From assembly GCA_945902075.1 (NCBI GenBank), contig CAMDMA010000002.1:1-64000 (forward strand): a stretch of DNA of 64,000 nt. Reading direction: 5' to 3'. The stretch is from Candidatus Kuenenia stuttgartensis (GTDB lineage Bacteria; Planctomycetota; Phycisphaerae; Phycisphaerales; SM1A02). A model generated the notes under the pieces. The model searched no databases. It had not been told where the DNA came from and worked only from the letters and a program-made list of their open reading frames with translations. The number at the start of each line of letters is the position of its first letter. Position 1 is the stretch's first letter. The position numbers and the translations under genes are program-made. This document shows positions 35,394 to 44,754 of the stretch, in pieces.

Positions 35394-37298
35394 CTACCAG
35401 TTGGCGAGCAAAATCGACATATCGTCAGCACCGACGATCCCGTCACCGGTGAGATCGTGCGTTTCCGTCCCCCAAGACGCGAGCAACTTCGAGAGGTCGC
35501 TTGCCCCGACAACGCCGTTCCCGTCAAGATCGCAGAGTCTTGTCCCGATCGCGCGCCTGTCGAGCTCATCGACATCGCTATCTCCGTCAAAGTCGAATAT
35601 CGCGCACGGAGGCAGAAACGCAGCTGCCACGCACGACTCGAAATCGACAATATCGTCGGCGTCAACAACTCCGTCGTGATCCGCGTCACCAAGCTGCTCA
35701 GTCGGATAGACGGGCCATTCATACCCAGCAGGAAGATTGGTGAGTACCCGACGCTTCCATTCGGTCCCAACACGCGGCCAACGAACCACGACTCGCGAGG
35801 CAACAGACGCGCGACCAAGACCCCCATGCACGATGTACGAACTTTGGCTCTTGTAACACGAGCCCGCCATGACCTCGCGCAGAATCGTTTTACCGTTGCT
35901 CTCGATGTCGATGAGAGCGCCGACAGCGTGGGTGTTTTGACCAAAGCCGTGAACCTTGAATCGGATCGAACGGTTTTTTTGCGGCGCATTGTTCATATAG
36001 AGTCGCAGCTTTGCGAGATGGGGCTGAACCAACAAATCCACATCGCCATCGCGATCCACATCGCTGGTCGCGAGACAATAGCTGTCGATGCCGTCGCCGA
36101 GGCCGCACGCTGCTGAGCGATCGACAAACGGGAAACCCGACTCGTTCATCCAGAGGTAATCCGGTGCGGTAAGCATCGAACACAGAAAGATGTCCTGGTC
36201 GCCATCGTTGTCAGGATCAAAAATCGCGGTGCCCCAGCCGGTTGACTGGCCCGCCACACCCGCCATGAACTCCGCGCGCACATAGGTCTGCGCGTCGTCG
36301 GTGAGGAGCAGCGCGTGGCCGGTCGCGACATTCGCGCAGTAGATATCGACGAAACCGTTCATATCGACATCGCCAGCAAACACACCCATTGAGTCAATCG
36401 CGATGCTCGCACCGTTTGCAGGCTCCGACACAAATGCACCACCGACATTTCGAAAGTATCGATTCGTGAAAGTGGTCGGCGTCCCTTTGTCTGTCGAGAC
36501 ATAGAGATCGCAATCGCCGTCGCGATCGAGATCTTGCAAGAGACACTGGAAACTCGCGCCACCGTCATCAACACCAAGCGCCGCGCTCATCTCAGTGAAG
36601 GTTCCTTGACCGTTGTTGCGATAGAAACGATTGCGTAGCGTGTTGCCGAGCGTTCCAGTGCGATTGGCGATCGCGAGGTCGAGATCTCCATCGGCATCAA
36701 AATCACCGAATGAACAGCCTGCTCCCGCACCCACATTGCCGCCGAGTCCGGCAGTGACAGTCACATTGGTGAAATGCAGTCCACCGTTGTTGCGGTAAAG
36801 CACGGCACTTTGCAACCATCGCGTAACGAAGATGTCGAGATCGCCATCACCATCGTAGTCCGCAGCGACGATGCCTGAAACTTGCGTGTGCGAAGTGATT
36901 CCCGAACTCGCCGTCACGCTGGTGAACTGGCCCGCGCCATCATTCGCATAGAGGGCGATCGATGGCGTTGTCGCGCCGGTGCCCATGAGGTCGTCGTCCC
37001 CATCGTTGTCCAAATCGCAGAGTAAGACGCCGCAGCCATACTGCCCAAGCCCACCGAAAGAACCGTCCGCAACGACGTAGTCGACGCCGCGTTCAACAGC
37101 AGACTCGGTAAAGATCGGAAGGTCGGCGCGAGCGATTGAAGCTACGCCCGCGCAGAAGGAAGCGACGCCAAAGATCGCGATCGGAATGCACTGCGCCGAA
37201 ACCCACCTGCACCCACGTTTCGATCGTCGAACGACGAAGCGCGTGGGGTGGCTCAGTTTCATGGCGAGCTGCATCGATCGGAGCGTATCGCTGATCAT
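35394..37298 (-). CDS. Secreted VCBS/FG-GAP repeat protein with ASPIC/UnbV domain and dockerin-like tail
   Basis: A 634-residue secreted protein. A long signal region (IPIAIFGVASFCAGVASIARA) is followed by about seven FG-GAP/VCBS blades with loops like DLDNDGDDDLMGTG, DYDGDGDLDIFVTRW and DFDADGDLDLAIANR, which bind Ca2+ in a beta-propeller. An ASPIC/UnbV domain follows (FKVHGFGQNTHAVGALIDI, HGGLGRASVASRVVVRWP), then a short hinge and EF-hand/dockerin-like loops (CDLDGNGVVGASDLSKLLAS, TGDGIVGADDMSILLANW) at the C-terminus. In-frame ATGs at 37274 and 37262 are alternative starts. No enzymatic motif; likely an adhesive or surface scaffold. Confidence 0.88.
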   Translation of the reverse strand: MISDTLRSMQLAMKLSHPTRFVVRRSKRGCRWVSAQCIPIAIFGVASFCAGVASIARADLPIFTESAVERGVDYVVADGSFGGLGQYGCGVLLCDLDNDGDDDLMGTGATTPSIALYANDGAGQFTSVTASSGITSHTQVSGIVAADYDGDGDLDIFVTRWLQSAVLYRNNGGLHFTNVTVTAGLGGNVGAGAGCSFGDFDADGDLDLAIANRTGTLGNTLRNRFYRNNGQGTFTEMSAALGVDDGGASFQCLLQDLDRDGDCDLYVSTDKGTPTTFTNRYFRNVGGAFVSEPANGASIAIDSMGVFAGDVDMNGFVDIYCANVATGHALLLTDDAQTYVRAEFMAGVAGQSTGWGTAIFDPDNDGDQDIFLCSMLTAPDYLWMNESGFPFVDRSAACGLGDGIDSYCLATSDVDRDGDVDLLVQPHLAKLRLYMNNAPQKNRSIRFKVHGFGQNTHAVGALIDIESNGKTILREVMAGSCYKSQSSYIVHGGLGRASVASRVVVRWPRVGTEWKRRVLTNLPAGYEWPVYPTEQLGDADHDGVVDADDIVDFESCVAAAFLPPCAIFDFDGDSDVDELDRRAIGTRLCDLDGNGVVGASDLSKLLASWGTETHDLTGDGIVGADDMSILLANW

Positions 37299-37340
37299 CC
37301 ACGCGCCAAATCGAACCTCGAAGTTTGAACAGAATTGCCC

Positions 37341-38015
37341 CTAACCCGCCTTGACCGCGATCCAATCGGGCGGGTGGCATTCAACGGTGATCCCCTCGAC
37401 CTCGAGCCGCCAAGCGTGCAGGCGAACACCGGACCCCGTCGGAGCTGCTCCATAGAGCGCGTCGCCGACCAGCGGATGACCCTCGTGTGCCATTCCCGCG
37501 CGAATCTGGTGACGGCGGCCGGGGCCAAGTAGCTCAATCTCGACGACCGTCGTCGCAACCCCCACCGCGAGAACGCGCCATCGACAACGGCCAAGACTCT
37601 CAGGCTCGCCCCGGGTGTGTACCGTGACCTTCGCACTTCCCTTGTGTCGACTGGTAAAGGAGAGGGTGAATGCGCCCGCGAGGACACGATCGGGAAAATG
37701 CCCTTCGACGAGCGCGAGATAGGTCTTCCGGATATCGCCGCCACGGCCGCTGAATGCATCGCGCAGCCGCGCACGGGTTTCCGAATCCTTCGCAATCAGC
37801 AGACAGCCGCTTGTGTCGAAGTCAAGGCGGTGAACAAGGCCTGATTCCTCAAGCACCGCCAACTCTGGTCGAATATTGCGGACCCACGACTCAACACTCA
37901 GTTCGCTACTCTCACGCTGCGCAACGGTGTGCATGCCTGCCGGCTTCGCAAGGACCATCCACAAACTCTCTTCGTGGAGCACCGAAATAGGAGATGGTTG
38001 ACCTTGCAGGCTCAT
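37341..38015 (-). CDS. RluA-family pseudouridine synthase
   Basis: A 224-residue synthase. The catalytic motif is LVHRLDFDTSGCLLIAKD (Asp in HRLD), with RKTYLALVEG and GRRHQIRAGMAHEGHPLVGD further on, matching RluA/RsuA-type enzymes that isomerise uridine in rRNA or tRNA. There is no S4 domain; the N-terminus starts directly with the catalytic fold (VLAKPAGMHTV). The target position cannot be inferred. It lies upstream of and divergent from the ThuA-like gene. Confidence 0.9.
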   Translation of the reverse strand: MSLQGQPSPISVLHEESLWMVLAKPAGMHTVAQRESSELSVESWVRNIRPELAVLEESGLVHRLDFDTSGCLLIAKDSETRARLRDAFSGRGGDIRKTYLALVEGHFPDRVLAGAFTLSFTSRHKGSAKVTVHTRGEPESLGRCRWRVLAVGVATTVVEIELLGPGRRHQIRAGMAHEGHPLVGDALYGAAPTGSGVRLHAWRLEVEGITVECHPPDWIAVKAG

Positions 38016-38120
38016 GAACGGAAACGCACTTTACCCGTACACGGCGCAGGCCCGAGCGTTTTGTCGAATCGTCACGCGACATTTCCCTCGACTCAGACAA
38101 CCACCGAACGACCTCTTTCT

Positions 38121-39437
38121 ATGACCAGTCGTCGCCCGCTCGTTGTGATCCTTCTCGCATTGCTCGCGGCCCTTGTGTGCGGACGCCTGTCGTCGGCTGA
38201 GAAAATGCTGACACCAAAGTGGCTTCTCTGGCAGGAGCCCGTGGTTGTCGATGGAACCGTGCTCTCGATCGAGAAGAAACCGGGACCGCACGCGGGATCG
38301 AGTATTTGGCACCGCGTTCGCATCGATCGTATCGCGCGTGGTGTCGGACTCAAAGTTGGCGAAGAAGTCGCGGTTATCTCGCGAATCTACACCACACCGC
38401 CCGGAACGGCGGGGACAAGCGGCCACCGAGGCGTGTGGGGCGGGCCAAACGGCTTACCGACCAAAGGTGACCGCGCGCGTATTTTTGCGAGCGGCAACGC
38501 GCAGCTCCTGCAGCCACATTTTACGAACGGCTGGCAGCCGATCGAACCGAGCATCGCGTTCGTCGCCGCAGATGACGAGTATCGCAGCGAACTTACGATG
38601 CCATTTCTCGCTGAAATCACAGCGAAAGCGCTCGCTGCAACGACCACCATCCATCTCGCTACCGATGGCGCACCCAGCGGCGGACCAAACGAGTTGCCGA
38701 AGGTCAACGCGAAGACCCATCTCACTGGCTCAACGGGGCTGCGCTGGTCTGCCGACGCGATCGTCGCCTACATGCGCTTCGAACAACTGGATCGCTCGAC
38801 CCTCGAAGATTTCCTCACGCCACTTGAAGGCGGTGTCCCACTCGTGGCGTTTCGTACGACAACACATGCGTTCGCCTACCCCGCAGACTCCCCGCATGCG
38901 ATGCTGAACAACAGTTTCGGCGAGAAGTTTCTCGGTACACCTTGGCGCTTTCACCACGGGCATGCATCGAAAACGCGCATTCTCCCACCCGATTCAGAGA
39001 GCGCAAAGCATCCGGTACTCGCTGGCGTGATGATTCCCGCAGAGGGAATCGTTGTCCCGAGTTGGCTCTACCACGTCGAGCCGCTCGCCGCCGATTGCAC
39101 CGTGCTCCTTTGGGGCGAGGCAATCGACAGCGATCGGAAAGATGCCCCACAGAAGCAACCGATACTTTGGGTACGCGAACGCGCGGTAGATGCACGAAGC
39201 GGGCGCCGGGCGACGGAGAAATCCGCACCAGCAACAAGCCCAGCAAGCGGCCCCGCACCGAGACCGCAACGGATCGCGGTGTCAACGCTTGGACACCCCG
39301 GCAACTTCGCGAATCCCGAAGTCCGAATGATCGCCGTGCAAATGATCGCGTGGGCCGTCGCCTTTGACCGTGCACTCCAGTCGGACGAGTGTGCCGAGAT
39401 CCGCGCCGCGACGTTTTCCCCGCCTTCGATCCGGTGA
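38121..39437 (+). CDS. Exported ThuA-like domain protein
   Basis: A 438-residue protein with a signal peptide (VVILLALLAALVCGRLSSAEK). The second half has ThuA/class-I-glutamine-amidotransferase-like features: PLEGGVPLVAFRTTTHAFAY, FGEKFLGTPWRFHHGHASK and HPVLAGV, which correspond to the GGGLVxxHxATHAF...FxGHPxxH pattern of ThuA-like proteins found mainly in planctomycetes. The first ~150 residues look like a separate beta-rich domain (VVVDGTVLSIEKKPGPHAGS). An Arg/Ala/Pro-rich linker near residue 370 precedes the end. The function of these ThuA-like proteins is unknown. Followed 47 bases later by hmgA. Confidence 0.72.
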   Translation: MTSRRPLVVILLALLAALVCGRLSSAEKMLTPKWLLWQEPVVVDGTVLSIEKKPGPHAGSSIWHRVRIDRIARGVGLKVGEEVAVISRIYTTPPGTAGTSGHRGVWGGPNGLPTKGDRARIFASGNAQLLQPHFTNGWQPIEPSIAFVAADDEYRSELTMPFLAEITAKALAATTTIHLATDGAPSGGPNELPKVNAKTHLTGSTGLRWSADAIVAYMRFEQLDRSTLEDFLTPLEGGVPLVAFRTTTHAFAYPADSPHAMLNNSFGEKFLGTPWRFHHGHASKTRILPPDSESAKHPVLAGVMIPAEGIVVPSWLYHVEPLAADCTVLLWGEAIDSDRKDAPQKQPILWVRERAVDARSGRRATEKSAPATSPASGPAPRPQRIAVSTLGHPGNFANPEVRMIAVQMIAWAVAFDRALQSDECAEIRAATFSPPSIR

Positions 39438-39484
39438 ATCCCCCCGTTCCGCGGGTACAATCGCCGCCTCCCCGGAACACCTCC

Positions 39485-40852
39485 ATGCCCTACTACACCA
39501 AGCTCGGCAAGATTCCTTCGAAGCGCCACATTCAGTTCCGTCGCCCTGACGGTCGGCTGTACTCCGAAGAAGTCTTCGGAACCGAAGGCTTCTCCGGCCC
39601 CACTTCGACGCTCTACCACGTTCATCCGCCCACACAGGTGATCGGATGGAAACCGCTGTATTCAACCAAGGTCGAATACGTGGAGCGCGAGATCATGCGC
39701 ATGCGACACGTGAAGAGCATGCCGATGCCTGCGAAGGGCGACGCTGTCACCGGTCGGACGGTGCTCTTTGGAAACAGCGACGTGGAGATCGGCGTCTGCG
39801 CACCAGCTGAGCCGATGGCATACCACTTCAAAAATGCCTCTGCCGACGAGTGCTTCTTCATCCACTTCGGCTCCGGCACGGTGTTCACGATGTTCGGCGC
39901 GCTCAAGTTTGGACCGAAGGACTACATCGTGATTCCGAAGGGAACGATCTACCGATTCGTGTTCGACGCAACGAAGGACGGCGAGCCTGAGCCGCGATTT
40001 CTTCTCGTGGAGAGCGTCAACGGATCGCACATCCTTCCACCACCGCGCTACATGTCGAAGAAGACCGCGCAGTTTCTTGAGCACGCGCCCTACTGTGAAC
40101 GCGATCTGAGGCTTCCCGAGATGCCGATGACCTTCGACAAAAAGGGCTCGTTCGAAGTCCGTATCAAGAGCCGCGATCAGGTGCATTCATACATGTACAA
40201 CTATCACCCACTCGACGTCGTCGGCTGGGACGGTTGCTACTACCCATATTGCTTCAATATCGATGACTTCAGTCCGATCGTCGGCAAGCACCACATGCCA
40301 CCGCCGACGCATCAAACCTTCGAAGCGCACAACTTTGTGATCTGTTCGTTCTGCCCACGCCCGCTGGACTTCCATCCGCAGGCGATCGTGGTGCCTTACA
40401 ACCACTCGAATCTTGATTCCGATGAAGTGCTCTATTACGTCGAAGGAAACTACAAGGCTCGCAAGGGAATTGAAGAAGGTTCGCTGTCGTTGCATCCGCA
40501 GGGCATCGCCCACGGTCCGCACCCGGGCACGCCGGAAGCGACCATCGGCGCGACACACACCAATGAACTCGCGGTGATGTGCGATACCTTCGCGCCGTTG
40601 TATCCCACGAAGGCCGCACTCGCCTTTGATGACCTCAACTATCCGCAGAGTTGGGTTTCGGGTTGGACGCCCGAAGAGAGCACTGCCCCAGCCGAAACGA
40701 ACGGGAAGAGTAAGAAGGCCGCAAGCGGAGGGAAGTCCTCCAAGAAACCGTCGCGCGTGGTGGAAGCAAAGACCAGCGCGACGAGTGGTGCTGCGTCGAG
40801 AAAGAAGACCTCCTCCCGAGCAGTTGGCGCGAAGAACGCAAATACGTGGTGA
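39485..40852 (+). CDS. hmgA: Homogentisate 1,2-dioxygenase with added basic tail
   Basis: A 455-residue enzyme opening the homogentisate ring to maleylacetoacetate. Its cupin iron-site region has VVPYNHSNLDSDEVLYYVEGNY and SLHPQGIAHGPHPG, holding the His, Glu and His ligands, and the N-terminal part RPDGRLYSEEVFGTEGFSGP is the family start. The catalytic part ends near residue 395 (PQSWVSGW). About 58 further residues are very rich in Lys, Ser and Ala (KSKKAASGGKSSKKPSR and so on), resembling a histone-H1-like tail that standard HmgA lacks. Start at ATG 39485. Pathway partners in the window are hppD and fahA; maleylacetoacetate isomerase is not seen. Confidence 0.94.
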   Translation: MPYYTKLGKIPSKRHIQFRRPDGRLYSEEVFGTEGFSGPTSTLYHVHPPTQVIGWKPLYSTKVEYVEREIMRMRHVKSMPMPAKGDAVTGRTVLFGNSDVEIGVCAPAEPMAYHFKNASADECFFIHFGSGTVFTMFGALKFGPKDYIVIPKGTIYRFVFDATKDGEPEPRFLLVESVNGSHILPPPRYMSKKTAQFLEHAPYCERDLRLPEMPMTFDKKGSFEVRIKSRDQVHSYMYNYHPLDVVGWDGCYYPYCFNIDDFSPIVGKHHMPPPTHQTFEAHNFVICSFCPRPLDFHPQAIVVPYNHSNLDSDEVLYYVEGNYKARKGIEEGSLSLHPQGIAHGPHPGTPEATIGATHTNELAVMCDTFAPLYPTKAALAFDDLNYPQSWVSGWTPEESTAPAETNGKSKKAASGGKSSKKPSRVVEAKTSATSGAASRKKTSSRAVGAKNANTW

Positions 40853-40899
40853 TCACGCTAAACGCGGGGTGATCACGCTCAACGCGGGGTGATCATGCG
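40848..40899 (+). repeat. 20-bp direct repeat with TGATCA cores after hmgA
   Basis: Two full copies of ggtgatcacgct[ac]aacgcgg and a shorter third (ggtgatcatgcg). The repeats begin at the hmgA stop codon and each contains a tgatca palindrome, exactly two helical turns apart. Confidence 0.9.
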
Positions 40900-40986
40900 A
40901 TCCGCGTACGCTGAGTATGCGGAAGCCTCTTTGGCACAGGTTTCCGTGAGCTTCAGAAAAATGACACTGCTTGTGAGGACAAACCC

Positions 40987-41649
40987 ATGCGCATGATCGC
41001 TCGCAACATCACCGCCGCTTTCTTCACAGTTTCTGCAGTGGGTGCCTTGGGTGCACCCTCACAAATAGATGCACAACAGCCGCCGACAACGCCGAGCGAA
41101 CGTGCACCAGATCCGGCCAAGCCGAGAGTGCCTCCGACGGCGCCTACCACCCAAGCGCCCACTACCCAGGCGCCTGCCACCGTGCCCACTCCTGACGACA
41201 TCGTCGACTGCCTTCCACAGAAGAGCCTTCCAACCGAGCGCCTCACCTTTTTCGGCGAGCAGTTCAACGCTGAACTTTGTCTCGACGAAGGTTCGCGCAA
41301 CATCGGCATGGGCGCGCGTACCGAGTTTCCCGCAGGCACAGCGATGGTGTTTGTTCACACCCGTCCGATCATGCTGTCGTACTGGATGAAGAATTGTCTG
41401 ATCGATCTCGACCTTATCTTTGTCGATGGTAAGGGTCGGATCACTGCGCTCCACGAGGCAAAGCGCGAGAAGTTGCGGTCGAAGTCAGAGACAAAGGATC
41501 GCTACGAAGCACGCCTCTACCGCTACGGTTCGCAACGTCAAGCGCAGTTTGCGATTGAACTGCCCGCTGGAACAATCCAACGGCTCAAGCCGATGCTTGG
41601 ACAACAGGTTGATATCGATTGGGCGAAACTCGTGAAGCGCGCGCATTAG
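40987..41649 (+). CDS. Exported DUF192 family protein
   Basis: A 220-residue exported protein: signal peptide ending GAPSQIDAQQ, then a Pro/Thr/Ala linker with a PTTQA repeat, then a DUF192 domain (about residues 75-205) with FNAELCLDEGSRNIGMGARTEF, FVHTRPIMLSYWMKNCLIDLDLIFVD and FAIELPAGTIQRLKPMLGQ. The central FWM-[RK]-[NG]-[TC]-x-x-x-LD[IM]xF motif is characteristic (here YWMKNCLIDLDLIF). DUF192 proteins are small, often secreted, and of unknown function. It starts 135 bases after hmgA, just beyond the 20-bp repeats. Confidence 0.85.
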   Translation: MRMIARNITAAFFTVSAVGALGAPSQIDAQQPPTTPSERAPDPAKPRVPPTAPTTQAPTTQAPATVPTPDDIVDCLPQKSLPTERLTFFGEQFNAELCLDEGSRNIGMGARTEFPAGTAMVFVHTRPIMLSYWMKNCLIDLDLIFVDGKGRITALHEAKREKLRSKSETKDRYEARLYRYGSQRQAQFAIELPAGTIQRLKPMLGQQVDIDWAKLVKRAH

Positions 41650-41654
41650 TGTGC

Positions 41655-43150
41655 GCCACGACGCGTCGGTGACTGTGGAGAGATTGGCACGATCGTTTCC
41701 GCCGCACCAACGCGCACACCATCGACACCCGCGAACATCCCGCCGCGGGCGCGTGGGTTCGCACCGACGCACTGGAGCGTGACCGTCTACCTTCTATTGA
41801 GCGGCTCGCATGTCGAGATTTATGTTGTCGCGTACCACGATCGTGGGCGCGAAAAATCGATCTCGCCAGGAATCATGCGGCCGTTGATCACGATTACATA
41901 ACGAACGTGGTCGGGTGCCATCACTTCGAGCCGGATCCATTCTCCCGGCATCCGCGCCTGCACCCACAGATGCGGACCACCGCGCAGTCCTCAGCCTTCA
42001 CTCTATGGTCCATCCGTGCAACATTCGTCGGTTCGCGCGAAGGAGGTATCTCTGCTGGATCATCGAAGCCAACGCCTCTGACAGCATCTGGCCGCGGCTA
42101 CCAAAATGTTGTTGCGCCATCCGGGTCGATGCACGCGACGGCGGAGTAAACACGAGATCAAAGCGCAGCGCACCCGTAAAGGGAATGCCATCAAGCATGC
42201 GAAGCCGCGAGACGGTTGTCCGACCGTGGTAGACGTGCGTGCAGCACTTTCACGTGTCGCCACAGAGATCCAAGGCGACCGAGAGGCGTGCGGGAAGCCC
42301 CAAGCACAACCGAAAAATCTCTGTACCGATCCCAAACTGCGAGTGAAATGTTTCTCCTTCGATCGAAATCCTCTCATCACCCTTCTCCACCACCGATCGC
42401 TTGAGCTTCGCACAGCGAGAGCCGTCCCTATGAGTTCGCCCTCACCGGAGAGTTCGGCAAGTCGCCAATCAATTGGCCCGTCGAGCGGCCATTCCGGTGA
42501 ATCTCGAAAGCGCGCATGAAAGTGGCGCGATCTCGCATCAAGGGGTCGTTGGTCGACCTCAATCGCCGCGAAGTGCACTCCGACCGATGTCGCACCTCGA
42601 TCGGAAAGCCGCACTTCAGCATTTCGCACAAACGGCATGACAAAGCGACACGCGAGCGTTCCATCAAGTACCACCGTGCGAAACTGATCCTCGACCGGCG
42701 GGAGACACTTGCCAACGCCAAAAAGTGGCCGATCGGTACTCGGATACACCGCTCACCATCGAAGTCGCTTCAAGCCAGACATTACGAAACGCCGCACGAA
42801 GTTGCTGTGGTCGTCGACGGCACGCGCAACGCAAGTCCGACGATCGCGCCAGCATCCGAAAACGCTCGAACAACCCGATCCCCCGCGGTAACCGTCGGTG
42901 GATCAGCCGATGCGCGTACGCATGCTGAAGAAGCGAGTGATGCTTGGGTGAAACTCTCGATTGGCGTACCGGTCGCATATCGACGGCTCGCGATCTGGTC
43001 GGAACCCACGGTGCCTTCGATCGACACGATGCAACGCTTGGCAGACGGAATCGGCAGGTAAAAGATCGCGCCCTCGCCAATTCGCACGCGCTCCGAACCC
43101 GGCGCAGCGATGCCCGCGTCGATCGGAAATCGTGATCGACCCGGTCCGCG
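41655..43150 (-). pseudogene. Decayed DUF2961 (GH172-like) gene
   Basis: Read on the minus strand, pieces of a DUF2961/GH172 glycosidase-like protein appear in order but in different frames, with stops between them. Around 42500-42750: PLFGVGKCLPPVEDQF, DGTLACRFVMPFVRNAEVRL, SRHFHARFRDSPEW, DWRLAELSGEGELIGTAL. About 42380 in another frame: EGDERISIEGETFHSQFGIG followed by TEIF (the GEGDE...GTGTEDYF block). About 42000-42200: MLDGIPFTGALRFDLVF. Nearer 41700: VTLQCVGANPRARGGMFAGV, recalling the added C-terminal domain of these proteins. At least three frameshifts and two stops are needed. No single open frame covers it, so it is very unlikely to be functional. Confidence 0.65.
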
Positions 43151-43407
43151 GTTGTCGGCACTATGTGCTTCGGCATGATTGATCAATACCCGCCGCATCG
43201 CCGCCACCGCCATGAAGTGCGAGCGGCTGTTGGAGGCCTCCGGACTTGCACGGGCGATCTTGAGAAACGCTTCAACGATGAGCGCTGTCGGCTGCAAGGT
43301 GTGCGACGAACGCTCGTGGCGCATGGAACTGGCAGCGAGTGCGCGAAGTTCGCCCTGCACGAGCTCCACCAACTGGGAGAGACAGCGCGATACACCTCAA
43401 GGAGCAT
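43150..43407 (-). pseudogene. Decayed ECF sigma factor (region 2 only)
   Basis: On the minus strand one frame gives LLEVYRAVSPS from 43407, then after a frame change near 43370 LVELVQGELRALAASSMRHE and RSSHTLQPTALIVEAFLKI, HFMAVAAMRRVLINHAEAH. This is the start of the planctomycete ECF sigma family with HTLQPTAL and MRR-[IV]-L-[IV]-x-HA. Two residues appear missing between VAA and MRR, and region 4 is absent; the frame runs on into the DUF2961 relic. It lies 20 bases from the end of fahA. Confidence 0.65.
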
Positions 43408-43425
43408 GATCGCCCTCGTGCCTTG

Positions 43426-44754
43426 CTAGCGCGCCGCGAGCAGCACGCCACGGCACTCGCCGAAACCGATACGTGGGTACCCGGGCCGCTCGCAGTAGCC
43501 TCGCATCACCACCTCATCGCCGTCCTGCAGGAATTTTCGCTCCGTACCGTCACCCAACATGATCGGCTCGGCACCGCGCCAGGTGCGTTCCAGAAGGCAT
43601 CCACGCGAATCTTTCGTCGCGCCAGAAACAGTCCCAGAAGCAAGCAAGTCGCCGGTTGCCATGTTGCATCCGTTGCTCGCATGGTGCGTGAGCATCTGCG
43701 CAGGCGTCCAAAACATGTCGCGGAACGATCCACGCGAGACAAGCGTTGGCGCGATTCCCTTGTCGCGCATCGCGGCGCTCTCGATGAACACCTCGAGCGT
43801 GATGTCGATGTTTCGATCCGCGGGATTCGTCAAGTACGGCAGTGGCTGCGGATCATCAACTCCGCGCGCGGGCCCAGGCACCATGAACGGCGCGAGTGCC
43901 TCGGTGGTAACAACCCACGGAGAGACCGTGGTGCCAAAATTCTTCGACAGAAACGGCCCGAGCGGCTGGTACTCCCACTTCTGAATATCACGCGCGGACC
44001 AATCGTTGACCAAGACGAATCCGAAAATGTGTTTCCACGCGTCCTTGATATCGATGGTTGTTCCGAGAGCGTTCCCCTTGGCCACGAAAAAACCGACCTC
44101 GAGTTCGTAGTCGATCAGTTTCGCCGGGCCAAAGGACGGCGGACCATCGTCAGACGCGACCGTCTGCCCATGCGGGCGCACGACAGGAGTGCCCGAAGGC
44201 ACGATCGAACTTGCGCGACCGTGATACCCAATCGGGATGTGCTTCCAGTTGGGAAGTAGCGGATTCGTCGGTCGAAACATAGAACCGACGTTGGTCGCAT
44301 GATGGAGCGACGCATAGAAGTCGGTGTAGTCACCGATGCGGAAAGGGACACACGGAACACACTTCGCGACCGGTCGAAGTACGCGTTCGATGCGCGCACG
44401 TTCAGGTGAATCCTCCGCAAGAAGCCACGCGAGATGCCCACGCAAGCGACTCCGAACGAGCGCAGGAAGCACGGCGATGTCGCCCACATTTTCGCCGTGG
44501 ACGATTGCGATTTCAACTTCGATGCGTGCATCGCGATCACCACCAGCAATCGCGTCGAGATCGAGCGCGCCAGAGTCAAGCGCGTCTGAGAGCGTCAGCA
44601 CCATGTCACCAATACGAACTGCGACTTGTTCGTCGACCATCCCGAATGGAAGATTTTGAATCGGAAAATCGCCCAAACTATCGTTCGCCGAGGCGACGAA
44701 CGAACGCAGGGTTGGCAGTCCGGCGTCAAGGACGCGGTCGTTTGGCGAACTCAT
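43426..44754 (-). CDS. fahA: Fumarylacetoacetase
   Basis: A 442-residue hydrolase releasing fumarate and acetoacetate in the last step of tyrosine breakdown. Typical blocks are LPFGMVDEQVAVRIGD at the N-terminus, FYASLHHATNVGSMFRP, IGYHGRASSIVPSGTPVVRP, PSFGPAKLIDYELEVGFFVAKGN, FGFVLVNDWSARDIQKWEYQPLG and KNFGTTVSPWVVTTEALAPF, covering the metal site (Asp/Glu) and catalytic His in LHHATNVG. Its ATG overlaps the stop of the unknown gene upstream (ATGA), so the two are made together. Confidence 0.95.
   Translation of the reverse strand: MSSPNDRVLDAGLPTLRSFVASANDSLGDFPIQNLPFGMVDEQVAVRIGDMVLTLSDALDSGALDLDAIAGGDRDARIEVEIAIVHGENVGDIAVLPALVRSRLRGHLAWLLAEDSPERARIERVLRPVAKCVPCVPFRIGDYTDFYASLHHATNVGSMFRPTNPLLPNWKHIPIGYHGRASSIVPSGTPVVRPHGQTVASDDGPPSFGPAKLIDYELEVGFFVAKGNALGTTIDIKDAWKHIFGFVLVNDWSARDIQKWEYQPLGPFLSKNFGTTVSPWVVTTEALAPFMVPGPARGVDDPQPLPYLTNPADRNIDITLEVFIESAAMRDKGIAPTLVSRGSFRDMFWTPAQMLTHHASNGCNMATGDLLASGTVSGATKDSRGCLLERTWRGAEPIMLGDGTERKFLQDGDEVVMRGYCERPGYPRIGFGECRGVLLAAR

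Noticed and set aside
42060-43372. Several long minus-strand frames in the 42-43.4 kb region taken individually as genes
   Set aside because: Each contains only part of a DUF2961 or sigma-factor pattern, and the pieces join only across frameshifts, so they are treated as relics.
43339-44259. Long plus-strand frame over the fumarylacetoacetase gene
   Set aside because: Arg/His-rich composition and full overlap with a well-supported gene mark it as a shadow.
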